Shown here piece after piece: positions 13,201 through 28,124 of a stretch of 64,000 nucleotides of DNA. Both the position numbers and the translations under genes were made by a program. How positions within the stretch are numbered: the first letter of the stretch is position 1; every line of letters begins with the position of its first letter. The stretch is from Dipetalonema caudispina. Lineage: Eukaryota; Nematoda; Chromadorea; Rhabditida; Onchocercidae. The notes below the pieces were generated by a model. That model saw nothing but the letters and a program-made list of their open reading frames with translations, had not been told where the DNA came from and made no database searches. Where the stretch lies: positions 124,001 through 188,000 of the forward strand of contig JABVXV010000033.1 of assembly GCA_013365325.1 (NCBI GenBank), read 5' to 3'.

Positions 13201-16200
13201 TAAATATTTCAGTATCATCAACTGAATTTATCAATGCATTTGCGCTCAAATTCCTAAAATTTTCAAGGGATCAACTATCAGCTTTTGATTTTATTGATGT
13301 TCTTTACCGCTATCATACACTGCTGATGCCACTTTATCTATGAGTTACCTACTAGATGTTTTGCTGCAAAAACCTATATACCGAATTCTGTTTCTTTTTT
13401 AAAAATTTCGAATAATTCAATAAAATTATCAATAATAGCGACTTCTCTTTTCCATGGCCTTAAACTTTAAATGAATTAAAATCTATGGAACTGCATCAAC
13501 TCATAGTTCCAAAAAACTTTGTCAAAATAGTGCCAATATCATAAATAAACAAAAAACTAATTAAAGTACTATTATCTTTTGGTAACTTCACCACTGCGCC
13601 CAGAAAGAATGTTACTGCAGTCTTAATAAATACCCACTTTATCCATGAGTTTAGACGATGACGATATTCAATTAAGAGCAAGACCAGTAAACAGATGCAA
13701 AATTCTATGATAAGTGCTAACAAATGCTTTCCCATTAAATGCCATTCAAGCGGATTAGGTAATGGTAAATGTTTAATTTGGTCTTTTCGATTTATATCTT
13801 CTGAAATTAAAAAGGTTCATTAGCAACTGACAGAAGTGGGAAATAATAAGATCAGTGCGAATATTTGCTATTCAGCCAGTTTTAATTTCTGAACAAGCTG
13901 ACAAAAATACTCGATAGTGTCATTGCGCAGAAAGAGATTTTGCTTTGAGTGCTAGTTCGAAGCAGCGGAATTCACAAGTGTATTGAAACATACTAAGATA
14001 TAGTTCACTTCGCTTTCGTAATACACCAACGAAACTCAATCGGTAAGCAGCCATTCCAAGATTGTAATGAGGAAATACCATAAATAATACGCTACAAATT
14101 TTATAAGCCATTACTAATGCTTCATCCTAAAATTGTTAAATTAAAAAAATTATTCCAAGTATCAACAAACAAGAAAGAATGTATATTGTTTTTAACACTT
14201 TTTAGAATCTGATATTTTCAAATTTTTACTAAAGATCTTTTGAAATTTAAATAACAAATAAATAGAAGAATTTCAAATCTTTAAGTTAAAAAACTTTGAG
14301 CTATCCTTTTCTAACCTTCAACAATTGATTCTCTAAGAAAATGATTATTGTAGTGCAGTTTGCACCAATGAAAAAGAATCCAACACCGATAACAATGTAC
14401 GCCAATGATGGTAAGCTGAATAGTGTCTGACACAAATAGGTAAGAGAAATTAGTGATAACCTAAAATAAAATCAATGAAATCAAAAATTGTATTTCCAGG
14501 AATTTCTTTGTGTTGAGAGATTTATAAAAAGAAAAACTTTTACCCAGCACAAAATAGTAGGAAGAAAAGTGAAGCGGAATGGAAACCGGTGATAACAAAA
14601 TGATCCACCTCCATAATATTATATGAAATGACAATAATAACAGCAACTATTAAGTATATTATCTGAAATAGAATATTATTATTTCATATATTATTTTATC
14701 ACCAGGAGATTTTCTTTTTAACTTAGATTCAAAGAGAGATTGATAGGCGATCAATTTTGAAATGAAAACTTACAATATCAATGACAAAATTAGCAAGCCA
14801 GTAGATAAGAGGCGTAAGACCCGAAAGCATTTGCAAATGTTTACTAAGCGATACACGTTCTTCAACAAGTGGTAAGCAAAAACATGCAGTAACAAGTGAA
14901 ATAGCTAACAACAACAAAATTATCCGGAAAGACATCATCCTGATCCTGAAATGTAAGAAATACATCATTGAGTAATGACCAAGTGAAAAAAATCTTTTCA
15001 TTTTGTAACGGAAAATATTTGGAAAAAAATATTATACAACTTCGTTTCAATTTTTGACTGCTATTACATTCCCAACCGGATCAATGTGGATAACTACTTA
15101 AGTACTGCAATCAGTTAACAATTTCTGGGAATTGACGAAGGGTAACGGTAGATATGTTTGAGAAACTTAAGCATGATTAGTGCTATTGGAAAAAAGATAT
15201 GTACCCATTTAGGGATAAAATTCAAACATAGAAGTATCATTGGGACTGTGATAAGTTGATGGAAATTATAAAATGGCTACAAGATAAAAATGAATGGTTT
15301 TATTTGTAATCTCAATTATTGTATATTAAATGGCTTACAATGGAATACCGGTGATATACGACGATAAACTATAATTCATTGGATGTGAATAAGTAAGGAT
15401 TCCAATATTTGCCGGATCTGACGAACTTTGAGAGCGTAAAATTGCATTGTGATATGTATTAATGAAAATTGGCAACGAATGCCATAGTTTATTGTTGAAC
15501 CATACCTTAAATACATTTCCTACCATACTGTCAATTCAACAACTAATCCAATTTAATACTGGTCATATTTTTCATTATATCAAAGTATATTATTTCTCTG
15601 TTATGGCTCAGCTCAAATTTCCCTAACTTTAGCATCCACTACAAATTATGCAAAGTCCTTTGAATACCTAAAAATTAGTACCTTTATTATCAGTAATATA
15701 ATTCATTAATTTTTATTAATAACAACTAATAACTTCTTATTTCCCCTAATAGTTTTCCTTATCCGAATAAACTTCTTATATTATTTATTTGAAACTGTTT
15801 TCATTCTCAAAGGATATTAACAAATATGGCAAGAATTGCCCAAATTACATTCCACGTTCATCTTGATCATAACACTGCTCAAATAACATTGTTTCAACCT
15901 GAGTGAATGGATAATTTCATAGAATCTTAGGAAGAGAAAGCATAGACGTTTTTCTTGAAAAGCATAGCCGTTTTTCTTCTGTTTCGTACGAAAAAACGAT
16001 TGCAGAGTTATAATTAGAAATACAAACCCAAGCAAAGCAAAAAAGATTGCGCAATTGATGGGATTATCATTATTATTACTGATATTATTACTATCACTAT
16101 TGTTATTATGATCAAAGGATTATATCATAAAAAAACCACTCATCATATAATCTTTTAAATTTTGAGTTGTCTTGACTCGAATAACATTGATGTTTTCTCA

Positions 16201-19200
16201 TTTTTTTTCTTTTTTTGCACTATTAATAAAAGATCTTCGATGCTAACAAACTTAGAGATGTTCATCTTGGATCTCCTTGTAAAATATTTCAATTAAAAAT
16301 TACCTTACTGTTTTCTTCCGTATCAAAATTTGCCATTGAAATAGCAACAAGATCCTTAAAGGTTTTATTCCGAGGCTTGAATGGATTTTCTACAAAGTTT
16401 ACATTAGACATAGCACGTTGCCAATCGATGTCCCATACTTTTGATGCTTTCTTCATAAAATTCACTAAAATAAAGTTGAAGAAAAAGCGCAGAAAACAAA
16501 CAAGACTTTTTAGCTGCTAAAAAGGCTTCTAAAAATAATTTCAAAATTACCTAAATATAGCTCGAAATTCATGAATTCTACTTAAGTTCCTGCGTAACAT
16601 TGGAATGCCATTATTATGAACTTTTTAAAATACTTTCAACAAATGAAGTTGACAAATTGAAAACTTAATACTTACATAAATCATGCCAACCAATTTGCGC
16701 ACGTAACTTTTCTGTACCATTCAAAGCAACTCTACTGAACTGTGCAAACTGCCAACCTCCAATCCTTGAGAATATGAAAATTAAATGTAAAATCAATGCT
16801 TGATCAAGTGTACATAAAGTTTTTTCTTTGAAAATTTGAACCAGATGAGAAATATTTTTATGTAGAATGCATTTTATCCATCATTATGAGTGTCAGAATT
16901 ACAGGATAGAGTATTGAATAAATGGAATAACTTTCATCGAAGGATAACTGGAACCAACAATAGAATTTTAGATAATACTTAATAGTACTCAATGCTTATA
17001 ATCAGGATTATCAATAGCAATCAAGGCTAACAGATTTACTTCCTTAAGGCTATCAATACAGTGAACGTTACATCATGGATTGAAAGATTAGAATTCAATA
17101 AATAAAAGATACTGTCTGAAACTTTTTCGGTTTTAAAAAAGAACAACAACTAACATGAACGGATCCTTGACAGTCAAATCAGAAGTGAGTAGTCGAAATT
17201 GTGAAATATTGCGATAAGTAACATCATAAATAATGTTGGCAGTTGGAAGTGTTACATTATCCAATTCATAATTAAAATCATTTATCGTTGTACAATTCCA
17301 ACCCGAAGAATCACAACCGCATCTTAAAAAGAAGGAAAATCTCATCGATATAAGTGTTTTATTTGTTGAATTTTGAGATCTAATTAAAACCAACCTGAAA
17401 TTTAATTAGAACAAAAGTTATTTTAAAATATTTGGATATTCAGTGATCCTAGTCAATGGATTGGACACATCTTTTTCCATTCATTCACTTGTCTTCTGAT
17501 CCTTTGCATTTTTTTCTTTTTCATTTCATTTCAAATGGAATATTTTCTGAATTCTTTATTTAATATAAATTGATGAACAATTTAATCAATTTTTTAAACT
17601 ACAAATTCAGGTGATTTATATAAGTATTATAATGCACTAACTGAGACAAAACATACTTTTGCGGGACGTTAAAAGGAGCTAATTTTGATGGCAAACTAAG
17701 ATTTGTTAAAAATGTAACATTGGTGTAGCAGGGATAGATTGTTCCATCCAAAGCTGGGCTGAAATTCAATAAAGAGCCTTGATTTAAAATTTCGTATTTG
17801 GCAATTGGCAAGTGATTTAAACTTTCGAACTTTTAAATTTTAAAACTGGAATTGCTGATAAAAATACCTGACAGGGCTATGATTGATACATCGAACATCA
17901 GTCCCGGGAAATGCTGTCAAAGCTTTCAGATACTTTCGACCTTTCATAGCTTTATTTTGATTTTCCAGGCTGAAATTCAGTTCATCTGTTAATTATTTTG
18001 CACAACGATCAGGGCATCACGATAATCAATTATTGATGCAATGATACGACAACTTAAAACGCCTGCAAATGTGATTTACAACAATCAATTTTAAAAAAGA
18101 TCAGTTTATAGGACAAGAAATCATTTAATGCAATGAATTATTTCGTATGAAGATCGAACCTGAAGTAACTTAATGTCCAATTTCCATAAATTCCACTAAT
18201 CAGTTCCAAAGGAGGTGCTGTTTCTGGTCTATAGTTTGAATAACGTTTACTAAGAATTTTGCTGTACATTTCGGCTCCAAACACCAAAAAGACCGGTATT
18301 AGAAACTAAAAATGTTCAACTGTTGATAATACAAATTGAGGAATTACAAATACTATTACAAATAGAACCGTTATGTAGTGGTAAGAACAGAATGGTGATA
18401 ACATTCTTGCAATTGTTATCAGTGAATACTGTTCGAATATTTACACCGTGGCCTCAACCTAATTCATCTTTTTATCGAGAACACCACTTCAAGCTCATCT
18501 TTTCAGGTGCATTTTTGACGTACGTCCGTCCTAAAGGAATAATATCATTCAAACCGATAAAAATATTCCAACTTTAACCTTAATGAACAAGACCATAATA
18601 CTCCGCTTTGAATCATTCAAACATTTGTTAACAACAGTTTTAAAATGTTGCTTTCGTAAAAGAGCTTTGCTGTGTACATATTCCACGACTGGATGTTCGT
18701 GACCTGTAGTGAATTAGTATAAATCAAGGCAATTTCAAAGTCTGCCATGAATTTCCATATTTTCCAATTTAACTATCATGTTAATGAATACTTCAAATTT
18801 TCTTTTAGCATAATTGTAAATGTATTTACATCTTCATTGCTCTAAATATTTTTCTCCCAAATTTAATCTCAGTTGACTTCATAAAACTATCTAAAGAATA
18901 CTAAGGAAACACTAAACCATATTTCAACTTCGAATTGACAATAAACATTGGTTAAAACGTAAAAAAGGATTAACAGAAAGTTAAAAACAGTAATGAGTTG
19001 CAATACTTGTTTCAGATATTGTATTTGTAGAATTATCCAGGAAGTTTTCGTTGACAGAGTATAAAAGGCTGCGAAGTCTTTTGGAAAGATTAGGAAAGCA
19101 ACATTTACCAGAATCCTTTTTCAGAGCTTGTTCTTCGGCTGGTGCTAATTGTACGAAAATCTGCAAGGTATTTCGAAGAAATGAGTTGTTCCATGGAAGA

Positions 19201-22200
19201 TGGTAATCAAGTTAACATTAATTGCAAAAAAGAGGGATTAAATGTAAAAGCCGACATATATTTAAGAATTTTTTGAATCCTTAGTTTTTTCCGATAGTGA
19301 AATTTTAGAATGTAATTAAATTTATAAAGTTTATTGAGACGGTGATTTTGAGCCAAACATCTCATTCCTTTATCTGATAAGGAGGAAAATGCTAAATTCG
19401 AAATTAAAAGTTAAATAACCTACCTGCTCAAGTGTTGGAGCAGTGACACTATAATTTGCAATGTTCAGTTCATGTTTCGCTTCTTCAATTTTTTCAAACA
19501 ACCTGTAATTTGCAAACAACTGCAAAGTTAACCGATTTTAAATTAATTTGAAATAGCAGTGAAGAATTATACAATACTTGAGAAAATAAGAACAATAACG
19601 ATAAGACAAGAGTGGGAAGATTGGAAGAGTTACTCTTAAGATTTGTTTAATTAGAAATATCCCTGAGAAATCTTATTAAGATATTTATATATTTTGATAT
19701 TTTGATTTTCTTGCAAAAAGAAATTAATTTTCCTTCCTTCTATCTCCGAAAAGAGCAAATATTTTAAGTAGAGACAACTAGTTTTACAATTAAAAAAATT
19801 GACTCTTTTAATTCGTAGGTAGCTAAACTGATCGGCAAGCAATACAATTCTTCATTTTCAAACTGTTCTACAAGTACACACTGTCCACCGGTTTCTTTCA
19901 ATAGAAAATTTTTCACCGAACTCTTAAATACTTCTGTGGTATTCTGAAAAGTTGAAAAAAAGAATGAAGAAGTAAAGTTTAATTAAAGATATGAAATGTT
20001 GCACGTATTAGTTCTATAATTTCAGAGAAATTCAATACTTTCAATTACATGCCATTAAAAAATTCACTGGTGAAATCTCCATTTTAAACTTCAATAATTT
20101 TAGAAACAGTTGCAAAAAAAATACCGATGTTCTTAAAATATTCAAATATAGGCCATTTCCAAATTTCCTTTTAAGGAACAACGGTGAGCCTGCAACTTGA
20201 AGTTGCCCTTCTGATATAATAGCAATACGATCAGCTAACAAATCCGCTTCATCCATATGATGTGTTGATAAGATTACCGTACGTCCTAGAAAAAATTACT
20301 TACTCTTTCTAAATTCTGGTATTAATAATCATACGCAAAATCTCCGTACACGAGCTCATTCTACAAATAGGAAAATTCATAAAAATAGATTATGATTTCT
20401 GCTTGACTTTTTAACACTACCAGTATTCCTTGTTAATTGAATGCAATAAATTTACAGATATTTGACATATTTACTTAAATGTTCACTTAAATCTTTCTTT
20501 GCTGTAAGCCAAAAATTTTGAAGCTGAAAACAAGCCTTTTTTATTTCTGATCAATATATCCCAAATGGAACGCCGGGCATGAGCATCTACACCAGCTGTA
20601 GGTTCATCGAGAATGACTAACTTCGAACCACCAATTAAAGCAATACAGATACATAATTTACGCTTCATACCACCTGCAATTGTGTTATGCAAAAATTTGG
20701 TGCAAAATACCGTTTTATTACAATCACACAACGTTAACTGTATTACAAAGAATTTACTGCAAAACTTACCTGAAAGATAGCTAGCAAGTTTATCTTTTGA
20801 CGCGGTTAAACCAAAGTTCTCTATGGTCTCATAGACTTCATCATTAAGTTGGTCGGTTGGAATGCCTTTTAAAGTACCATAAAATTTCAACTGTTCAGCG
20901 ACAGTTAAGCTAAAAGAATTTAGCACTGAAACTACAAATAGTAAATAAGCATGTGGTAAATAAAACATGGAATAATTTCGGTAAAAACTAATAAAGACAG
21001 AGAGCCTATTTATCGGTGGACACCTCTCGAATGTTCCAATACTGGACATCCAACAAAACAATCTAAGATAGTAACCTAAAACGTGTAATCAAAAATAGAA
21101 GTTTGGATGAAACTTACTTATCAAAGAGTATATTATGCTGTGGACATATACCAATGTAACTACGTATAGTACGCATATATTTTTGAATATTTAAACCATA
21201 AACAAATATTGTGCCTGATGTTGGCTGCGCTAAACCCGTTAAAATTGAACTGAAAATTGCTACATAGAAATATCTGAAACAATTTTTTTTAAAGATTTGA
21301 GAAAAATAATTTAACACCAATTTTTCACAATATGTGGTAAATATTTAGAAGAAAGAAGAGGGATAGCATACATAGCTGTTGTTTTTCCGGCACCATTGTG
21401 TCCGAGTAGTGCTGTTATTTGTGATTCGTAGAATCGCATATTCAAACCACTCAACTGAAACTAATTAAACGACATTTTTCAACGATAGATTTATTCAAAT
21501 TTCTGATTCATGACAACTAATTCATGACAATTATAACAAGCATCTGATATACCATGAATCTAGCAGTTACTTTGTATTTATCAAAATTCGATCTATGTCT
21601 TTTGATCTGAATTGGTTTGTCAAGAAATCCTTGTTTGGTTAATATGAACTTTTAATCCCTCGTCATACTAAAATTATAGCTAATATTTACCGCTTTGGTT
21701 CTGTTTCCATAGACTTTGACGAGATTACAAATATCAACCGTAAGCTTCAAATCGATTGGTTCTTGCTCATAATTTTCTGCAGTATTGCAATAGTGAAGAT
21801 GATAACTTTAAACATGGTAATTGTGATAATGATGGTGATTAACACAACATCAATCGCTAGATTTTGAAATAAAGATATAAGACTACTTGTGTTTCCACAT
21901 ACCATACAAGTTTTTACCTGATGTTTCGGTGGGAATTGTAGAATCAGTGTCTGATACAGATCGTACAAGGTAATCATCACCTAACCAGTACCGTGTAGTG
22001 ATGAAAAAATAAAATGGTTGCGGAACACCATAAGTACCTACGATTGAGATCTTTATTATTATAATTTTTAGAAGATTGCAATAATCAGAATCATGATTTA
22101 GAGATATAGTTAAATAATTTTCACAGATGTTCTTTTTGAAATTCAGACAGTATCGAACTTACCCGGAAAAACAACACTGATATACCAAGCCAAACAAGTA

Positions 22201-25200
22201 TAGATGAATGTATCCAATGCAAATGCTGTTAGTACTGTTGATAAAGTAATGGGTAACCCTGTCGTAATTAAAGTTTAAATTTTTGACTGCCATTTAAAGA
22301 TTTATAAATTTATAAAAATAGCTACCAGGAACTAAGAACATTAGCATTTCCTATTGGGATTGTTTCCGCAGAGTAATGACACATCTTACAGGCGCTTTTG
22401 AGCAAAATAGTTTTTCCTATGATGTCACAAATACCAATTAATTTGTTAGAAATAAAAGAGCCGAAACTTTGATTCTTCATAGCTCGAGTTAATAATATTC
22501 AGGTTGTAGAATAGGTTTCCTTTAATTTCAAAATGTTAAACAGAATTAATCTCAAGAAAGAATTAGTCTCAAACATTCAGTTAATGTATGCCAGACGCAT
22601 TTCCTTTTCATTATCGTGCTACTTTATGAGTCAGTTTTCGTTCGGAGTGATAATTTTATTCCTTGTGGTAGCAGTGAAAAATTCAACACTTTTAGTTCAA
22701 AGGATCTCTTACTAACCGGAGACATGGATGGAAAAAAGTGATGACCAATCAGTGATATAGTTGTTATCTGCTAGATAGATCATTTCAAAACCATATGCTA
22801 CTGCTGTTTGAGGAAAAAGTAACTGAAAGTAAAAAATTATATGGAAATGAAATGATGAAAATTTTAAGAAGTTAATCAGAAAAGTATTATGCTCTTTTAT
22901 TCTCGGAAAATGTAAAAATACAACAATCGTATACTTACCGTAATTGTCACAAACGTCAAAGATTGCGTCCGGAAAGATATTTGATACGGAAAGAAGAAAA
23001 GAAAAAATAAGCCAGCAGTACTTGCTGATGCTATATTTGTTCGAGAAAATAATGTTGAAATGAAAACACACTGAGCTATGCAAGCTATTGAGAAGAACGC
23101 AAAATAAATAAACAAAACTGAGAAATTCGTTACTGGCAAAAGTTTTCCATACTGAAAATCAAATTTATTAAATGCTTCACACTTTCAAAAAAAAAAGTAT
23201 ATTTTACCAAATAAAATTTACTTCATTGCTTAAATCTACAATATTCATTCTTTAAAACTTTTCTTCTCCAACTCCAGCAAATCTTAATCTAGCACTCTAA
23301 CCGTGATGCCAATGTAGCGGAGTATTTATCTTCCGGAAATATCACGAGATTTTCCCGACATACTGATTATTATATTGAAGTAGGAAAAAAACTATTGCCG
23401 TGGAAAGAAATTTTTGATCATTTTGAAACAAAATATTTTCGAAGCAAAAACCTTAAGTAAAATACAAATAAAGATATTTGAAATAGAAGTAAGAATGAAA
23501 GAGTGTAAACTCCATGAAATCCAATGAACCGAATCACCAAGACCCATAATTCTCATCATTTCCTTCAATCGCATTTCTTTTTCATAAACAATATTTTTAA
23601 CTAGCAACGCCGATGGTAACATCCACGATAGAATGACAAACATCCCCAGAAAATTTAATATATAGAATCTGAAAAAAGAAAGGCTCGACTAATAAACTTG
23701 TGAGGCATTTCTTTTTCATCCCAATATATTCAATTATTTACTTTTATTTTTTCACTTTTCCATTACTTTTCTCACTCTTCGTTTTCCGCAAGATTCAAAC
23801 CATTTGTCCAATTGAATTCTCAGTACATTCCTAAGCACTCATAAAGATTTGTAGAAGAGACTTAAGACCGCCTAAATTCTCGAACTGATATAGTGACATG
23901 ACTTAAGATCATACTCATCGATCTCAACACATTTATATGGTTCCTGTTGCGCGAACAAACCCGTCGAATACTCCCGACCGGTAGCATTTTCGATGAGAAT
24001 TTTATCAGTAGCTTCTTGAAGAAAACTGAATCCAAATGTCAAATATTTTAAATCAATTAAATAATTATCACGTGATATCTGATGACCAAGTGAATCCATT
24101 AGTTCCCTCGTTGCTGAAAATACGACAAATTCTAGTACTTTAAATTAATTACAGATATAAATTTTTGGATTTAAATAGAAACTTAAACATAATCGTCAAA
24201 CTTACAGTCAATGTAGTCAGGTGGGTAGCGAATTTTGTAAGTTACTACAGGTGGAAAGTTTGTAGAATTTTCATTGATGTGAAGGAAAACAATTCCAGCC
24301 ATATATTGCTTATAATTCATTAAACATAATGCACGATCGATCATTTCCTCCTCATTGGAAACAACAACAAAACGATCGAACGAGAAACACTAGAACGAAT
24401 GAACAAAAAAATAGTGAGTTATTAAATTTTGCTCCAAAATTTTAAATTTCAGGTTTGAAAACACTTTGAGGATTTTAGTAATAAATTTGAGCTATTTAAA
24501 AGGTACCTGCAAAATCTCTTCCAATTGGACCGTTATGAATCTAATGCGCATGAGCAAGGACGACGGATGAGATGAAATATTGAACATATCCGATAATATT
24601 GACGACAGACGTGCTACCAAATTACTATTTAAAATGCCCGATTTTTCCAGTAGCTTTAGTAGTTTTATAATATTCTGCAAACATTTAGTCAAGTAAAATT
24701 GAAAAGATTCCAAAAAATCTGAAAATTTCAGGAATCTTAAAATGCATTCGATGAATTGAAAGGAAAATATATTGCTTATAAATTCCAGTGCAAAAGAAGA
24801 TTACATTGGAAACTCGACGAAGTTTGCTTTCAAATAAAGCATCCTGTAAGGGTGGCGTTAGGCGATTGAAATCAATAATTGAGCTTTGCAATAAACTGGC
24901 CCATCGAAGGGGTTCTGACATCTGAAGCGTATATTTCAAATATCGTGCGAGTGAAATTTAAAAGTCATTCTTTTTGAATTCATTGACTCGACAAATTACT
25001 TTTACTGAAGTCGTATACTTACGGTTTGAGGGTGACCAAATTTGGGTATATGGCGAGATGGAACAGTGGCGCCAGATGCTTCATGTGAGCAAAAACATCT
25101 TGATATGAATGAACCTATTGATAAATTTATCAGAGATAATTTCAAAGTAGTCATGCAGCTAACACCTTGATGTTATAGCGATGTTCACGCAATTGTGGTA

Positions 25201-28105
25201 GGATGATGAATAATAATGCATTCTGAAATATTGCAAATCCACCACAACATCACCTTTTGGGCAAATGCGTCAACAACAGGAGAAGCGGGGGCTAACAGGA
25301 TGTAGCCATTGATCAACGGCATTAGTTGTGACAAAGCCGCACCTTCCGGGAATGAACAGTTCTTGCCTAGAATATACTGCTTTCATTATCAGAAGTGAGC
25401 AAAACATGCCGAGTATCAGACAGTTGTATTTCGAGTATGATCAAAATACCTGAATGAATCGGAATGGCACCACAAAACTTCTGCTTATCATATCGTTCAC
25501 TATATTGAGGTGTTATGCGACGCAAAAAATTATATATTTTATCTTTGTCGGCGTCATATTCAGCTGTTGCTGCTGCGCCGGAAAAGGATTTTCCCTCACT
25601 CGAACTTTGATCGTAAGCTAAACAAATTTTAAAATCTGTTTAATGTATTTAAGGACGAATTAATTTAGCTCAACAGGAAATAAATAGCTTTCAATAAAAA
25701 TTTTTATACGAGAACTTGAGAAATAACTTAAGAAAATTGAGAAAAATGTTCAGAAAGAATTTATAACAATCGCATAGATTAATAATCAAAAGTACCAGAA
25801 AAATTATCAAAGAAGATAATATGGCAAAAGTTAGTTGACTGAAGTATTTAAATGTCTATGATCTTTTAAAACCGAAATCATACGCCAGTCTTCTACAAAT
25901 TTAAAATCATTCCAACTATGAAATGGAAACTCACGGTTATTCCCACAGTGTATCGCATTCATTATTGAAGTGTGATTATTGAAATCAACGAGTGATAAGG
26001 TTGAAGTGAACTTCCTGATGATCCGAAAACTGCGCAATGTGTTAAATATTTGCAGTAATTCCTCGTATTCGATGTTGGTATTGTTTGCTGATGCAAATTT
26101 GAGCCACTGAAAATTGATACAGTGTTTAGTTCTTTCAAGTTCATATCTAAGACTTTATATAATTTTATAATCTTTATTTTTTTACAGAAAAGATCTGCGA
26201 AAATTGTTAAAAGCTTGTCAAAAAAGTCAAGTCTATGAAAACTGTCAAAAGTTCGGTTTTTTTTTTTCAAATATTTAGTAAAGATTTCAGATTTCTTTCC
26301 CGATCCTATGAATTTTTCGATGTCTTCTCAATTAACATTATCAGTAAAGCTCAAGAAAAAATCCATTGGTCTGCCTAACTAAGATTTTAAAAACTAAGAA
26401 AAATATTCTCTCAAAAATAAAAAAAAAAACACATACATTGTGCAAAGCTTTTACCATCATTGCATTTATTTCGTTAGCATTAAATTGCATAAGATATTGC
26501 AATATCTTGTTTTCATGTTGTTTGTATAATAAATTTGAGTCAAGTATATCCTTCGGATAGACTGAAGTTACTGCACGACGCATCAAATTGCGCAATAAAT
26601 TGATTTTTCTCGAAATGAAGCTCCTACTACTTGACAGGAGTGAAATCTAAATTATTCTCATCAGAAGCATATTTCAAATAGTTTGATGTTATGATATTGA
26701 AAACAGTGGCGGTAATAACAAACTTGCAGCAAAGTGAATTTTGAAAGATTTCGTCAAAAGTGAACCTCTTTGATGATTTTCAGAGCATAAAGTGGTGTGA
26801 TTGGGACACGACTTAAGCTGATAGATAATTCATCGCTGGCATTTAAAGCTGATTTCAAGAATTCAACAGTCTCATTTGCGGAATTGAAAAATGAAACTAG
26901 AGGAATCGATTTCTGGAAAGCATGTGGCGTGAAATGGGCAAATATATCGACAAGAGAGATGATCGAATCCGATAGGTTAGTCCATTTGACCGGTTCTGAA
27001 CCTATCGCAACAAACATTTCCACTACAGCTCTAGCAACCGTAACAATGCTGCAATGACAAATTTAGATTTCGTTCTGATTATTACTGAAAATCGAAAAAT
27101 ACACAAAAAAATTTTAACGACTGAGGAAAGAAAGCCGTTTTTTTTTTTTTTGGGAAATTTGCAATAAACAAATATGATCTTCCACTAAAATTTCAATTCT
27201 AAACTTTGTTGTAATTCATATCATTAGCACTTACAGCGACTGTTTGCGTGTTTGACTATTAATTTCGGCGGTATCATCACCTGTTGTTGGACTTTTATAG
27301 CAAGGATTTGTATAAGAACATAAGTAACTCTGAAGAAAAGGCATTAATCCAGCAGATGGAAAAGCCCTTGCATCATAATGACCTGCAATTGTGGCTAAAA
27401 GATGTTTATTGTTGATAATATTGTTAAAAAGTGTTATCAGATAAGAAGATGATATAACGCAATGTTAGTAAAAAAGTGGCCAAGGACAGGTACTTCACAT
27501 TCAGCCTTCAAATAAGATATTTGGCTTGAGAACTACCAGACATTTACATTTCTAGATAATTAACGTAACAGTGAAGGATAGTGAACAGTGATCTGAAAAC
27601 ACAATAACTTACATGTTGAATATGTTTCCGTAAAATTCCTCGCTCTCACTAATGCAAGAATGCCAAATAGAAGAATTGGTAGTAATAATTCAAGAGCTAA
27701 CCAGATCTAAACTTCCAATTCTTTTTAGAATTTTCGGATTTCAAGTGAAAATTAAGTGTCAGAGGTTTAAAATTCTTAAATTTTTTGTAGAAAAAATTTC
27801 TGCATCCAACATAATAAATATACTTTTTATGATATTACTGAAAATGCCCCATTCATAGATTTACGATGAAATTATTGGCAATTTAAGATGACAATTTTTA
27901 GTTGCATTTTTCTAATGAGCGGAGATGGTACGGTACATAAGATAGTAAGTTTGTATATGAAAATGGAAATGAGAATTTGATCCTTCTTAGATTCTTTTAA
28001 ATTGTTAAAATTATTTAAAAAAATCGAATTACAAACTTTTTGTCTCTTTCTGATCAAAGTACTTTTCCACATCAACAACATCAGTTGTTTCCATAATGAC
28101 AGCAT
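10260..28105 (-). CDS. ABCA1-class full ABC transporter
   Basis: About 48 exons from ATG at 28105 to TGA at 10260, roughly 2,300 residues, close to ABCA1. Order: TM1 (exon 27613-27706), large first extracellular domain (27382-23915), TMD1 (23668-22163, with [16 protein letters not shown]), NBD1 (21776-19007), TM7 (18305-18160), second extracellular domain (18305-15339, several Cys and N-glycosylation sites), TMD2 (14945-13638), NBD2 (12949-10957), C-terminal tail (to 10260). NBD1: Walker [14 protein letters not shown]-loop, SGGMKRKL signature, Walker [22 protein letters not shown] switch. NBD2: [40 protein letters not shown]. Both ATP sites look intact. ABCA proteins move phospholipid or sterol across the plasma membrane; the nematode relatives include CED-7 and the ABT proteins, but which this matches is not decided. 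One intron has a GC donor, and exon 25023-25114 does not join in phase with its neighbours. Confidence 0.93.
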
Positions 28106-28124
28106 TTTATAAAAATCTGAAACT
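28106..28124 (-). promoter_or_regulatory. Putative spliced-leader acceptor before the ABC transporter ATG
   Basis: On the minus strand GTTTCAG ends at 28117, 11 bases before the ATG at 28105. No upstream donor or coding exon was recognised, so a trans-splice (spliced-leader) acceptor or a 5'UTR exon boundary is likely. This is inference from the acceptor motif and nematode biology. Confidence 0.5.

Noticed and set aside
15506..15527. Exon start at 15527 in the ABC transporter (after TTGACAG)
   Set aside because: It needs a non-GT donor upstream. The acceptor TTTAAG before 15505 joins in phase and restores KVWFNNK.
21747..21980. Long minus-strand frame across ABC transporter exon boundaries
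   Set aside because: Shadow of exons 21776-21691 and 22037-21918 read through the intron; no independent support.
25166..25222. 57-nt exon encoding [12 protein letters not shown] in the ABC transporter
   Set aside because: It has an acceptor and donor but adds a hydrophobic segment to an extracellular domain and does not solve the phase conflict in full form; left unresolved.
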